A stretch of DNA of 57,748 bases from Microbacterium paludicola. GTDB lineage: Bacteria > Actinomycetota > Actinomycetes > Actinomycetales > Microbacteriaceae. A model generated the notes under the pieces. The model was given only the letters and a program-made list of their open reading frames with translations. It was not told the origin of the DNA and made no database searches. Positions 34,421 to 41,695 of the stretch are shown one piece after another. A program made the position numbers and the translations under genes. Within the stretch, counting starts at the first letter, position 1. Each line of letters opens with the position of its first letter. The stretch spans positions 1 to 57,748 of the forward strand of contig NZ_JADGLL010000020.1 in NCBI RefSeq assembly GCF_015235415.1, written 5' to 3'.

Positions 34421-35415
34421 CGCACCTCCTTCGGAAAATCAACGCGCGGCAAACCTGCCGCGTCCCCCGCCATCAGGTGCGCCTCCGCGCTCTCCACCAC
34501 CACTCGCTCAGCGTCGCTCAACGTGAAGGTGACGCGCGGATCGATGACGGCATCCCGAACTTCGACGATCTGACGATGCAGCCGCGTCTCGTCGTCTTCA
34601 CGATGGAACGACGGCTCAAGCTGGCTCAAGCCTGGTCGCACGTCGATCGCTCGCTCCCAGGTCGGCGTGACCTGGGCGAGGAGCGCACGAGTCTTCTCGC
34701 CGCGGGATCGGGCACGCGCCCAGCGCAACGCGGGCTGAGCACCGAGCCCGAGGCAGAGGAACAGGAACGTCGCCAGGAAGAGCGGATCGTAGGCGGCGCT
34801 GAGCCCGTCCATGAGCGTCAGGTTCCCGATGATGTGCGCGAGATCCATGGCGATGACCACAAGGGACAGAGCGACGCCGGTGAGGCTCCCCACCAGCACC
34901 GAGACCGCTGGCAGGCGCTCCGCGCCGCGACTTCGCCCGATCTGACGAGACGCGGCAGCCGCCATGGCGGTCAGCACGACGCCGTCGTAGGTGAACTGGA
35001 TGATCGAGTACGTCGCGGCGGCCGGCTGCGCCCCGAGGTCCAGCATGAACGTCGTCGTTGTCTCACCCCGGTCGATGAACGCGAAGGCTGTGACGGCGCC
35101 GACGACTGCGCCCGCCAGCACTGGAAGGCCGAGTGCTATCTGGGCGACTCGCGACTGGTACTGCATCGCCTTCGCCACTCCGCGCCCAAGGAAGAAGACG
35201 CCCACCATCAATGTGAGGTCGGCAAGCAGCGTGACGATGTTCGTGCCACCGAGCGCCGCGTCGGCCCACCGGTAGGTGGTGTCGACGTTGAACGTCATTG
35301 CAACCGCGATCGTCACCGCGGAGTACATGATGCTGCGATCCGCTCGGCCCCGCCGCAGGATGAGCAGGCTCGCAACGAGCAGCCACATCAGGGCGGAGGC
35401 CGCGATCGGGATCAC
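34417..35415 (-). CDS. DUF6545 / MAB_1171c-like integral membrane protein
   Basis: 332 residues with seven or so membrane helices in the first 230 residues and a cytoplasmic C-terminal tail. Family-like stretches include an N-terminal helix followed by RADRSIMYSAVTIAVAMTFNVD, and late in the protein WARARSRGEKTRALLAQVTPTWERAID and RLHRQIVEVRDAVIDPR. Such proteins occur next to XRE and ImmA/IrrE genes in many actinobacteria, with no known function. GTG 35415 overlaps the ImmA gene stop (GTGA), and its own stop overlaps the hydrolase TTG. The family name is from memory of the pattern; the membrane topology is seen directly. Confidence 0.7.
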   Translation of the reverse strand: MIPIAASALMWLLVASLLILRRGRADRSIMYSAVTIAVAMTFNVDTTYRWADAALGGTNIVTLLADLTLMVGVFFLGRGVAKAMQYQSRVAQIALGLPVLAGAVVGAVTAFAFIDRGETTTTFMLDLGAQPAAATYSIIQFTYDGVVLTAMAAAASRQIGRSRGAERLPAVSVLVGSLTGVALSLVVIAMDLAHIIGNLTLMDGLSAAYDPLFLATFLFLCLGLGAQPALRWARARSRGEKTRALLAQVTPTWERAIDVRPGLSQLEPSFHREDDETRLHRQIVEVRDAVIDPRVTFTLSDAERVVVESAEAHLMAGDAAGLPRVDFPKEVR

Positions 35416-35900
35416 CCGAAGATCTCCAGATAGCGAGAGTGGTGGAGAGCCGAACCACGGATCGCACCAGCGAGATGATCCGCGAGCGACTCCGCCACGA
35501 TCTCGTCGTCCGTCACGAGGCCCTGGCGGCGGAGCAGACGCTGGCGAGCGGATTCAGGAATGTCGGGCAGCAGGAAGTCGGGCGTGGTCGCCTCTTCGCG
35601 TTCGTCGTGCTCAAGCATCATGTGCGCGAGCTCGTGGAGCACGAACTGCTGCCGATGCAACGCCGACTCACTTCGCGCGTGAACGACGAGATCCTCCGTG
35701 TCCGTCATCAACCACAACGCGCAGATGCCGTCCCGGTCGCTCAGGTTCGTGAGTTCGACGATCCGAATCGGGCGCTGTCTGCGTCGCTGCAACGCGCCGA
35801 CGAGATCGTCGAAGGAAAAAATCTCGCCGAGCGCGAGTTCCGCCATGGCCGTCGACACGGTCGCTTCGATGTTCACGGTTCCATTTCCCTCCGTACCCAT
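35412..35900 (-). CDS. ImmA/IrrE family metallo-endopeptidase
   Basis: 162 residues. The zinc motif HELAH (in FVLHELAHMMLEH) and a downstream Glu in AESLADHLA give the HExxH...E set of ImmA/IrrE peptidases. These enzymes cleave XRE repressors to switch on a mobile element or stress operon; the XRE gene 38 bases upstream is the natural target. ATG 35900 is used; an internal GTG nine codons in would also do. Its stop overlaps the DUF6545 start. In ICEBs1 the ImmA-ImmR pair controls excision; here the same pairing stands at the left end of an ICE. Confidence 0.85.
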   Translation of the reverse strand: MGTEGNGTVNIEATVSTAMAELALGEIFSFDDLVGALQRRRQRPIRIVELTNLSDRDGICALWLMTDTEDLVVHARSESALHRQQFVLHELAHMMLEHDEREEATTPDFLLPDIPESARQRLLRRQGLVTDDEIVAESLADHLAGAIRGSALHHSRYLEIFG

Positions 35901-35938
35901 CCGACCCGTCGCGGCGCACGCATGCGGCGGGCCAGCCG

Positions 35939-36361
35939 CTATCTGTTCGCCACTTCCTTGTCGAGGAATCGGCTGATCGCCTCAAGCGCCTCCGGGGAGA
36001 TGTCGCCGAGAGTTCGCGCCGCATACGACTTCACCTTCGCTGCCCGCATCGATCGGACCAGATCGAGCTGCGCCCTGACCTTTGCCGGCATCGGCGCGTC
36101 GCCCCCCTCGGCAATGAACGAAGCGTCGACGTCGAAGAACTCAGCAAGCACTTCGAAGAGCGGGCGGTCTTGCACGTACCGGTGCCCATTGACCATGTAC
36201 GTCCACCGAGACCGGGACAGGTTGACGCCCCGATCGCGCGCGAACGCAGCGATCTGGGAGTAGGTCGGCTCCGACCCCGTCTCGGCAATGGCGACGTCGA
36301 GCAGCAGTCGCAACCGCCTCGCCAGGTCCTCCGCCGCTGCCTTGCTTTGGTCCTCTGTCAT
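35939..36361 (-). CDS. XRE-family repressor, partner of ImmA/IrrE peptidase
   Basis: 140 residues from ATG 36361, which has AGGGG five bases upstream; an in-frame GTG at 36403 would add 14 residues. The HTH is in TYSQIAAFARDRGVNLSRSRWTYMVNGHR followed by LFEVLAEFFDVDASFI, the usual XRE dimer helix. The helical C-terminus (VRSMRAAKVKSYAARTLGDISPEALEAISRFL) resembles the peptidase-sensitive tail of such repressors. Three copies of a 16-bp palindrome lie directly upstream (36408-36533), so autoregulation is likely. The proposed control by ImmA cleavage is inferred from the family. Confidence 0.82.
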   Translation of the reverse strand: MTEDQSKAAAEDLARRLRLLLDVAIAETGSEPTYSQIAAFARDRGVNLSRSRWTYMVNGHRYVQDRPLFEVLAEFFDVDASFIAEGGDAPMPAKVRAQLDLVRSMRAAKVKSYAARTLGDISPEALEAISRFLDKEVANR

Positions 36362-36407
36362 GTTCCCCTGACCATCCTCCGCCTTCGAGTAAGGCTCGGT
36401 CACAACC

Positions 36408-36423
36408 GTTGAGCACGCCCAAC
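36408..36423. promoter_or_regulatory. Operator copy 1 upstream of the XRE gene
   Basis: GTTGAGCACGCCCAAC, an imperfect 16-bp palindrome. Consensus of the three copies is GTTGAGCATGCTCAAC. It is nearest the XRE gene and would lie just downstream of or over the transcript start. Confidence 0.7.
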
Positions 36424-36451
36424 GTCCCCTACGTGAATGCTCACGCTACGT

Positions 36452-36467
36452 GTTGGGCATGCTCAAC
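36452..36467. promoter_or_regulatory. Operator copy 2
   Basis: GTTGGGCATGCTCAAC, one mismatched pair from a perfect palindrome. Its centre is 44 bases from copy 1. On the reverse strand its TTGAGC half overlaps a possible -35 box for the XRE operon. Confidence 0.7.
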
Positions 36468-36517
36468 TCAACCGTTGCGCGGACCCGGCTCGAGTGCAAG
36501 GCTGAGTCGCGCCCGCG

Positions 36518-36533
36518 TTTGAGCATGCTCAAC
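36518..36533. promoter_or_regulatory. Operator copy 3
   Basis: TTTGAGCATGCTCAAC, whose inner 14 bases are a perfect palindrome. Its centre is 66 bases from copy 2. The 44 and 66 spacings are both near-integral helical turns, so bound dimers would lie on one face and could loop or cooperate. Confidence 0.7.
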
Positions 36534-36623
36534 GCGAGCGATGGATGGACGACATCGCCGAGAGGGGTCGACATGCCAGATGACCGCATGCCAGCCCAAC
36601 GCGGCCAAGATCACGCGAACCGG

Positions 36624-36941
36624 CTAGAACTCGCCCAGCACCTGCTCCAGTCGCATCACCATCTCGGTGACCTGGGCGTCATCCACGATGTACCGCACGC
36701 GCTGTCCGCGCGTCGCGACGTCACGCGGCGGATCCGCGATGATCAAGCCCGCGTCGAGCAGCCTCTCGAGCCCGTTGTAAACGGTCAGTGCTGGAATCTC
36801 GAGCGCGTCGGCGATCTCGCCCCTGGTCTGGCCAGGGTTCTTCCGCAGATGACCAATGATGGTCGCCTGCATCATGTTCCCGAGAGCCTTGATCGGATCC
36901 TCCGCGTAATCACTGTTCGCGGGGCGGGTGTAACGGGGCAC
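36624..36941 (-). CDS. Winged-helix transcriptional regulator (ArsR/PadR-like fold)
   Basis: 105 residues from GTG 36941. A compact winged helix occupies most of the protein: ALGNMMQATIIGHLRKNPGQTRGEIADALEIPALTVYNGLERLLDAGLI, then a wing with RGQRVRYIVD. There are no metal-binding cysteines. It is divergent from the transfer operon that starts near 37035, with about 90 bases between, and probably regulates it. The ligand, if any, is unknown. Confidence 0.78.
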   Translation of the reverse strand: MPRYTRPANSDYAEDPIKALGNMMQATIIGHLRKNPGQTRGEIADALEIPALTVYNGLERLLDAGLIIADPPRDVATRGQRVRYIVDDAQVTEMVMRLEQVLGEF

Positions 36942-37034
36942 CGCCCCAGTCTGACGCAGGCGAGATTCACTCGTCCATCGAACGGAAGCGAAAAGTGCTT
37001 CCCCTTCGCAAGTGTAGTGTTATATGCTTCACTC

Positions 37035-37079
37035 ATGTCAAGGCCAGGAGGACCCGAGGGAAGCGGTGGAGGCAACTGA
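37035..37079 (+). CDS. Possible 14-residue leader peptide of the transfer operon
   Basis: ATG 37035 opens a short frame, MSRPGGPEGSGGGN, whose TGA overlaps the next start as TGATG, the same coupling used throughout the operon. A TTATATG box at 37020-37026 lies 8 bases before it, so the message could begin at this ATG without a leader. AGGAGG and GGTGGAGG within it also act as ribosome sites for the next gene, so it may be only that. Weak evidence, recorded because of the coupling. Confidence 0.3.
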   Translation: MSRPGGPEGSGGGN

Positions 37080-37816
37080 TGTCACACCCCCGAACTCCCG
37101 CGCGCCGAGGCCTCGTCTGGGCCATCGTCGGCGGCATCATCGTGCTCGCAGCCGTCGGAGCGATCATCCTTTCGGCCGTCACAGCACAGGCGCCAACCGC
37201 CGACCCCTCTCCGAGCAGCGGCCCCGGCGAGACGTCCGCCCCGCCCGCGACGGCGCCTCCCACCGGCGATTACGTCGACCAGAGCGCGTCCGAGAAGGGC
37301 TGGGCACCCGAGCCGATCACGACCGACCCTGAGACCTACGTACGCGCGGCACTGGCGGCGGCGGCCACATTCGACACCCGGCTGAGCACCCGACCCGAGT
37401 GGCTGGCCTACCTCGACACATGGTTCACGCCCGATACCCGCTACACATCCGAGGAGGACCGCGAAGAAGATATGCGCGCCTCGCAGCTCGAACTGCGCCA
37501 GGGCGTCGTGCTCCCCGAGGACGAGTGGAACTCGCTCGCGAACGAGGAAGGGCGGGTGACAGCCGAGGTGCCGGGCGAGATCACCTACGACGACGTTCCG
37601 GAAGACGCATCCGGTGACATGCGCATCGGCACCGCCGACGTGGTGCTGACCTTCACCCGGTCCGACGGTTCCGGGAGCGAGACCTCGTACGACGAGACCG
37701 TGCGCGTGAGCGTCCAGGTACTGTGCGGCGCGGGCTCGATCCCGACGCGCGAGAGCGCGCAGCAGCCCGGCGACTGCAAGGTCGTCCGCTACTTCTCGGG
37801 ATCATTGGAGCCCTGA
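37079..37816 (+). CDS. Conjugal transfer protein, single membrane span with extracytoplasmic domain
   Basis: 245 residues from ATG 37079. A basic N-terminus precedes one membrane helix (about 17-40). A Pro/Ser/Thr/Ala-rich linker (to about 75) leads to an external domain with WAPEPITTDPETYVRAALAAAATFDTR and WLAYLDTWFTPDTRY. This layout is common in Gram-positive T4SS components of the VirB8/TcpC (NTF2-like) type, and the position as first transfer gene fits, but I do not see a decisive motif. It is followed after 1 base by the M23 peptidase gene. Function is inferred from the operon. Confidence 0.7.
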   Translation: MSHPRTPARRGLVWAIVGGIIVLAAVGAIILSAVTAQAPTADPSPSSGPGETSAPPATAPPTGDYVDQSASEKGWAPEPITTDPETYVRAALAAAATFDTRLSTRPEWLAYLDTWFTPDTRYTSEEDREEDMRASQLELRQGVVLPEDEWNSLANEEGRVTAEVPGEITYDDVPEDASGDMRIGTADVVLTFTRSDGSGSETSYDETVRVSVQVLCGAGSIPTRESAQQPGDCKVVRYFSGSLEP

Positions 37817-37817
37817 C

Positions 37818-38429
37818 ATGGGCGCCCCGGTCGCTGCCGCTGCAGCCCTCGCGAACACGAGGACCGGGCGCAAGATCGTGACAGGGGCGATTCTCCTTCT
37901 CGCGCTTTTCGCAGCACTGCTGGCCACACCGCTCATCGCCGTTCCGTTCGCGGTCGCGGGACAGTCGGTTGCCACGACTGTCGAGCGTCGGCCGGCACTC
38001 ATCACCAACAGCGAGTGGGCATACCCGCTCGCCGGCGGCTACTTCAAAGGACGAGGCTTCGGTTTCAACCCGGTAATCGGATGCAGCTATTGCTCGATCG
38101 ACCACCAGGGTTACGACATGGCCCAGGGCTGCGGAGCGACGGTGTACGCGGCTGGCCCCGGCGAAGTGATCACCGCCGGTTCGTATCAGGGGTACGGGAA
38201 CGCCGTCCGCATCGACCACGGCGGCGGGCTCGTGACGCTCTACGGCCACATGCAGTGGGGTTCCCTTCGCGCGTCAGTTGGCGCGACCGTCGCGGCCGGC
38301 GCCCCGATCGGGGCGGAAGGCAACACCGGACGCTCGTTCGGCTGCCACCTGCATTTCGAGGTGCAGCGAGACGGCGCCGCCATCGATCCGCAACCGTTCA
38401 TGGCCGCACTCGGCCTTCAGCTCAAGTGA
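37818..38429 (+). CDS. M23 (LytM-type) peptidoglycan endopeptidase of the transfer apparatus
   Basis: 203 residues. An N-terminal membrane helix (about 20-48) anchors an M23 domain. Zinc ligands are in SIDHQGYDMAQG (HxxxD) and in CHLHFEVQRDG (HxH); other conserved stretches are VYAAGPGEVITAG and GGGLVTLYGHM. It should cut peptidoglycan cross-links to make room for the mating channel, as VirB1-like hydrolases do. An extra Cys pair (GCSYCSID) may form a disulphide. The start is 1 base past the preceding stop. The gene looks intact. Confidence 0.88.
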   Translation: MGAPVAAAAALANTRTGRKIVTGAILLLALFAALLATPLIAVPFAVAGQSVATTVERRPALITNSEWAYPLAGGYFKGRGFGFNPVIGCSYCSIDHQGYDMAQGCGATVYAAGPGEVITAGSYQGYGNAVRIDHGGGLVTLYGHMQWGSLRASVGATVAAGAPIGAEGNTGRSFGCHLHFEVQRDGAAIDPQPFMAALGLQLK

Positions 38430-38448
38430 TCAATCGAGGGAGCAAGTC

Positions 38449-38748
38449 ATGCGAGTCACACTCTCCGCCCCGGCCGACGTCGACGTCCCCGACATCCAGC
38501 CCGATTTCTCGGCGCCCTTCTTCCAGGGCTTCCAGGTCGTCGCGTCCTACATCCTTGCCGGGGCGATGATCGTCGTCCTCATCATGCTGATCATCGCGGG
38601 CGCCGCGCTCGCGTTCCGTGGCCTCGCATCCGACCGCGTGCGCACGTGGGCGGGCGAGAACATCCTGTGGATCTTCATCGCCGCCGCCGTGCTGGGCGCT
38701 GCAAGCGGCCTGTTCCAGTGGTTCGTCAACTTCGACTTCGGGTTCTGA
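38449..38748 (+). CDS. Small two-helix membrane protein of the conjugation machinery
   Basis: 99 residues with ATG 38449 and GAGGGAGC upstream. Two membrane helices (about 28-52 and 68-90) are separated by a short basic loop (LASDRVRTWAGE). Size and topology resemble VirB2/TrbC-type subunits, and its place before the TrbL-like gene agrees, but the sequence lacks a clear signal cleavage site. The name is therefore tentative. Its stop overlaps the next start (TGATG). Confidence 0.7.
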   Translation: MRVTLSAPADVDVPDIQPDFSAPFFQGFQVVASYILAGAMIVVLIMLIIAGAALAFRGLASDRVRTWAGENILWIFIAAAVLGAASGLFQWFVNFDFGF

Positions 38749-40205
38749 TGTCTCGGCTGCGTGCTGTGCTTATCGGGGCGGCGGTGGGAGCCGGCCTCGC
38801 CTTCGCCGCGCTCGCGCCAGCCAACGCAGCCGTGGCATCCGTCGAGGCAGCGCCCACGGCAGCCAACGCGGCCCCGGTGACGGGCGAGCCGTGGTCGTCT
38901 CCCGCCTTCCCCGTCGACTGCTACCGCGTCGACGCGCAGATCTCCTGCACGCCGCAGAGCACCGCCGACATCAAGCCTCAGCAGTGCTTCATCAACGTGT
39001 TCGTCGGCGGCGCCAAGGCAACCGTGTGCACGACCGACGAGCGGCACGTGTCGGCGATCAGAACGAGCGGGGGCAAGCCTCTGCTCGTCGAGTACGGATG
39101 CTCGATTGGTGACGTGGTGTGCGTCACGTTCGAGAACGCGGGGCGCGGGATGGCCCTTTCCGCCACCGCGATGATGTTCACGGTCGCGCAGAACATGCGT
39201 TTCGACACATCGTCGGTCCTGTGGACGGCATCGACCGGCGAGTGGTCGTTCTGGCAGTGGGCCGTGCTCGCAGTCTTGTTCGGCGCGATGGTGTGGGCGA
39301 TCGCGGCTGCCGTCATCTCCGGCGACCGAGCCGAACTCGTCGGCGCGGTCATCCGGAGCTTCATAGCGGTGCCCGCCACCGCGCTCACGCTCTGGGCGAC
39401 CGGTCACGTGCTGAACGCCATCGACGACCTCACCTGGTACGTCATGAACCGCGACGGCCCCTATGGGTTGTTCGCGACGCTGCAGTCCGTGATGTGGGCC
39501 GGCGGGCAGGCAAACTACTTCTTCGCCTTCGTCATCCACGGCTTGCTGATGATCGGGATGCTGCTCCTCATGCTCGTGTTCGCGTTCCGCAACATCGTGC
39601 TCGCGGCCTTGATCGCGGTGGGTCCAATCGCATGGATGCTGTACCCGGCGCGCGCCGTCGGGCCGCAGTGGGTGGTGCGCTATGTGTCGGCCGTCGTCGT
39701 GCTTCTGCTCACTGGCCCGCTCACGATTGGCTTCGTCACGCTCATCATCAACGGCCTCGCAAACGTACGGACGATCTGGGACCCGCAGTCGTGGCCACTT
39801 CTGATCGGTCTCGTGCTCGTGGCTTTCGCGCCGTTCGCTGTGTTCGGTCTGTTCAGCTTCATCGGGGCCGTTGCGGCGGACTCGGTCGGCTCTCGGATCG
39901 GATCGGGCGCAGGACGCGCCGCGTCGAACGCCGCACGATCGGTAGCCCGGGTGCCGAGCCGCATCGCCGCGATACCCGCAGGCGCCGGGGCTGGCGCTGG
40001 GCGCCACGGCCCCCCGAAGGGCGCTCCGCCGGCGGGACGTGGCCCATCCTCTGAAACGCCCCAGCGATCGCCTGCCGGTCAGAACGGCGAGACAACCTCC
40101 ACGAAGCCGACAGGTGCCCCCGGGGCAACGCCGACTACATCACCGCAAACGACTGCGCCAGCGGCGGCGGCGCCGCGCACTCACACCGGGAGGACACCGC
40201 GATGA
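38748..40205 (+). CDS. TrbL/VirB6-like conjugal transfer membrane protein
   Basis: 485 residues. A secretion signal (about 1-28, ending near ANAAVA) is followed by an extracytoplasmic domain with six cysteines in pairs (about 50-130). Six membrane helices lie between about 165 and 390, and a long Pro/Ala/Thr/Gly-rich cytoplasmic tail follows (about 400-485). The helical part (MIGMLLLMLVFAFRNIVLAALIAVGPIAWMLYPAR) is typical of TrbL/VirB6 channel proteins in actinobacterial ICEs. ATG 38748 is fixed by the TGATG overlap and the signal peptide. The stop overlaps the start of the next gene. Confidence 0.82.
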   Translation: MSRLRAVLIGAAVGAGLAFAALAPANAAVASVEAAPTAANAAPVTGEPWSSPAFPVDCYRVDAQISCTPQSTADIKPQQCFINVFVGGAKATVCTTDERHVSAIRTSGGKPLLVEYGCSIGDVVCVTFENAGRGMALSATAMMFTVAQNMRFDTSSVLWTASTGEWSFWQWAVLAVLFGAMVWAIAAAVISGDRAELVGAVIRSFIAVPATALTLWATGHVLNAIDDLTWYVMNRDGPYGLFATLQSVMWAGGQANYFFAFVIHGLLMIGMLLLMLVFAFRNIVLAALIAVGPIAWMLYPARAVGPQWVVRYVSAVVVLLLTGPLTIGFVTLIINGLANVRTIWDPQSWPLLIGLVLVAFAPFAVFGLFSFIGAVAADSVGSRIGSGAGRAASNAARSVARVPSRIAAIPAGAGAGAGRHGPPKGAPPAGRGPSSETPQRSPAGQNGETTSTKPTGAPGATPTTSPQTTAPAAAAPRTHTGRTPR

Positions 40206-41695
40206 TGGCGACTCAGAACCTCGACCGTCCTATCCGGCTGCCGCGGCGATCCCGGCAAGGCGTCGTGATGGGGATGGATGCGTGGCAGCTGACGTGCCTC
40301 ACGGTCGCCGCCGTCACGTTGCTCGTCGGCGTCAACCGCTTCGGTCCTCCCGGCCTGCTCTTCGCCGCGCCGGTGTACCTGCCGATCGGCGTGTTCGCAT
40401 TCATCACGCTCCACGGCGATTCCGCTCCGCGGCAGGCGGGTCTCTGGCTCATGAAGCAGGTGCGACACATGGTCGGTGCGACGCGGCACGTCTACCGGCC
40501 CGAGCGTGCGCAGTTCGCTGGAACACTGAACCTCCCCGGTATCCGCGCCTCGATCCAGCTCTGGGATGTCGACGGGGTCGCGTGCGTGTATAACCCGCAT
40601 GACCGGGCCGTCTCGGTGACCGCCGAGGTCGAGGTGCAGGGGTTCCTCATGAAGGACGTCGCGGAGCGATACGACCTGGCCCAGCAGTGGTCTCCGGTGC
40701 TGGCCTCGTTCACGCAGCGCCCTGGGATCAAACGGGCCGTGCTGCAGGAGCGCACGATTCCGACGACGATCCGAGCCGCACGCGACCACTACGAGTCCGT
40801 CAGTCGCCGCCGCGGGGTGGACGCCGCGTCCCCCGTCGCTCGTAATTACGACGACGTGATGAACAGGTCGGAGTCGTTCGCCGTATCGCACCGCAACTAC
40901 CTGACGTTCACGCTCGACCTCGTCGCCCTCGGCCCGCAGCTCAAGGCGCTCGGCGGGGGCGAGGATGCGGTCAAGGCGCTGGCGCACCTCGAAGCCCGGA
41001 ACCTGGCCGATGCGTTGAGCGCCGCGCGCATCCACGTGCGGCGGTGGCTGGCGGCGCGGGACGTCGCGGCTCTCGCCCGCGTCGGGTTCGACCCCGAGTT
41101 CGCCGCCAACGTCCAGAACCGCGATGAGCGAAGCGCGGGCGTCGACCCGATCGCGATCGGTCCGATGTACCTGGAAGAACCGCGCGGGGCGAACGGCATC
41201 GTCTATTCCGACTCGGGCGTGCACACCACCATGTGGATCCACGAGTGGCCGCGGTCGGATGCGGCCATCGGGTTCGTCGAGCCGATCGTGTTCGCACGCA
41301 TGCCCTCGACCGGCGAGGCGATCACGCACATCCTGTCGATCGTCCTCACGCCGGTCTCCGTCAGGAAGGCGATGCGCCGCATCGAGGACGACAAGAAGGT
41401 CTGGCGCGGGAACGAGAAGCTTCGCGCGAAGCGGGGCGTCGACGGATCGGCCGCCGACGCCGCGGACTGGGAGGCCCTTGAACGGCAGGAGGAGGAGATC
41501 GTCGCGGGTCACGGCGAGTTCCGGTACGGCGCGTACCTCACCGTGACGGCACGTGATGAGCAGCAGCTCGACCAGGCGATCGCGGGCATGCGCAACGCTC
41601 TCGCGTGCGCCGGCATGGAACCGCAGACACTGTACTGCCAGCAGGCAGAGGCACTGATGGTCAACGCCCTGCCACTCGGGCTGGGGATGAAGTGA
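40202..41695 (+). CDS. SCO6880-like protein (PrgI-type membrane region plus VirB4 N-terminal domain)
   Basis: 497 residues. Two membrane helices near the start (about 28-68, TCLTVAAVTLLVGVNRFGPPGLLFAAPVYLPIGVFAFI) look like PrgI/TcpE. The rest is soluble and resembles the N-terminal, non-ATPase part of VirB4 (RPGIKRAVLQERTIPTTI, SHRNYLTFTLDLVALG, EARNLADALSAARI, YLTVTARDEQQLDQAIAGMRNAL). It ends with the segment that in full VirB4 leads into the ATPase, which here is a separate gene starting at 41695. The two proteins should therefore act as one split VirB4 energising the mating channel. The frame overlaps both neighbours. Confidence 0.82.
   Translation: MMATQNLDRPIRLPRRSRQGVVMGMDAWQLTCLTVAAVTLLVGVNRFGPPGLLFAAPVYLPIGVFAFITLHGDSAPRQAGLWLMKQVRHMVGATRHVYRPERAQFAGTLNLPGIRASIQLWDVDGVACVYNPHDRAVSVTAEVEVQGFLMKDVAERYDLAQQWSPVLASFTQRPGIKRAVLQERTIPTTIRAARDHYESVSRRRGVDAASPVARNYDDVMNRSESFAVSHRNYLTFTLDLVALGPQLKALGGGEDAVKALAHLEARNLADALSAARIHVRRWLAARDVAALARVGFDPEFAANVQNRDERSAGVDPIAIGPMYLEEPRGANGIVYSDSGVHTTMWIHEWPRSDAAIGFVEPIVFARMPSTGEAITHILSIVLTPVSVRKAMRRIEDDKKVWRGNEKLRAKRGVDGSAADAADWEALERQEEEIVAGHGEFRYGAYLTVTARDEQQLDQAIAGMRNALACAGMEPQTLYCQQAEALMVNALPLGLGMK

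Noticed and set aside
36450..37079. A 209-codon plus-strand gene through the operator and regulator region
   Set aside because: It runs across palindromes and antisense to a good winged-helix gene. Only its last 14 codons could matter, as a leader peptide.
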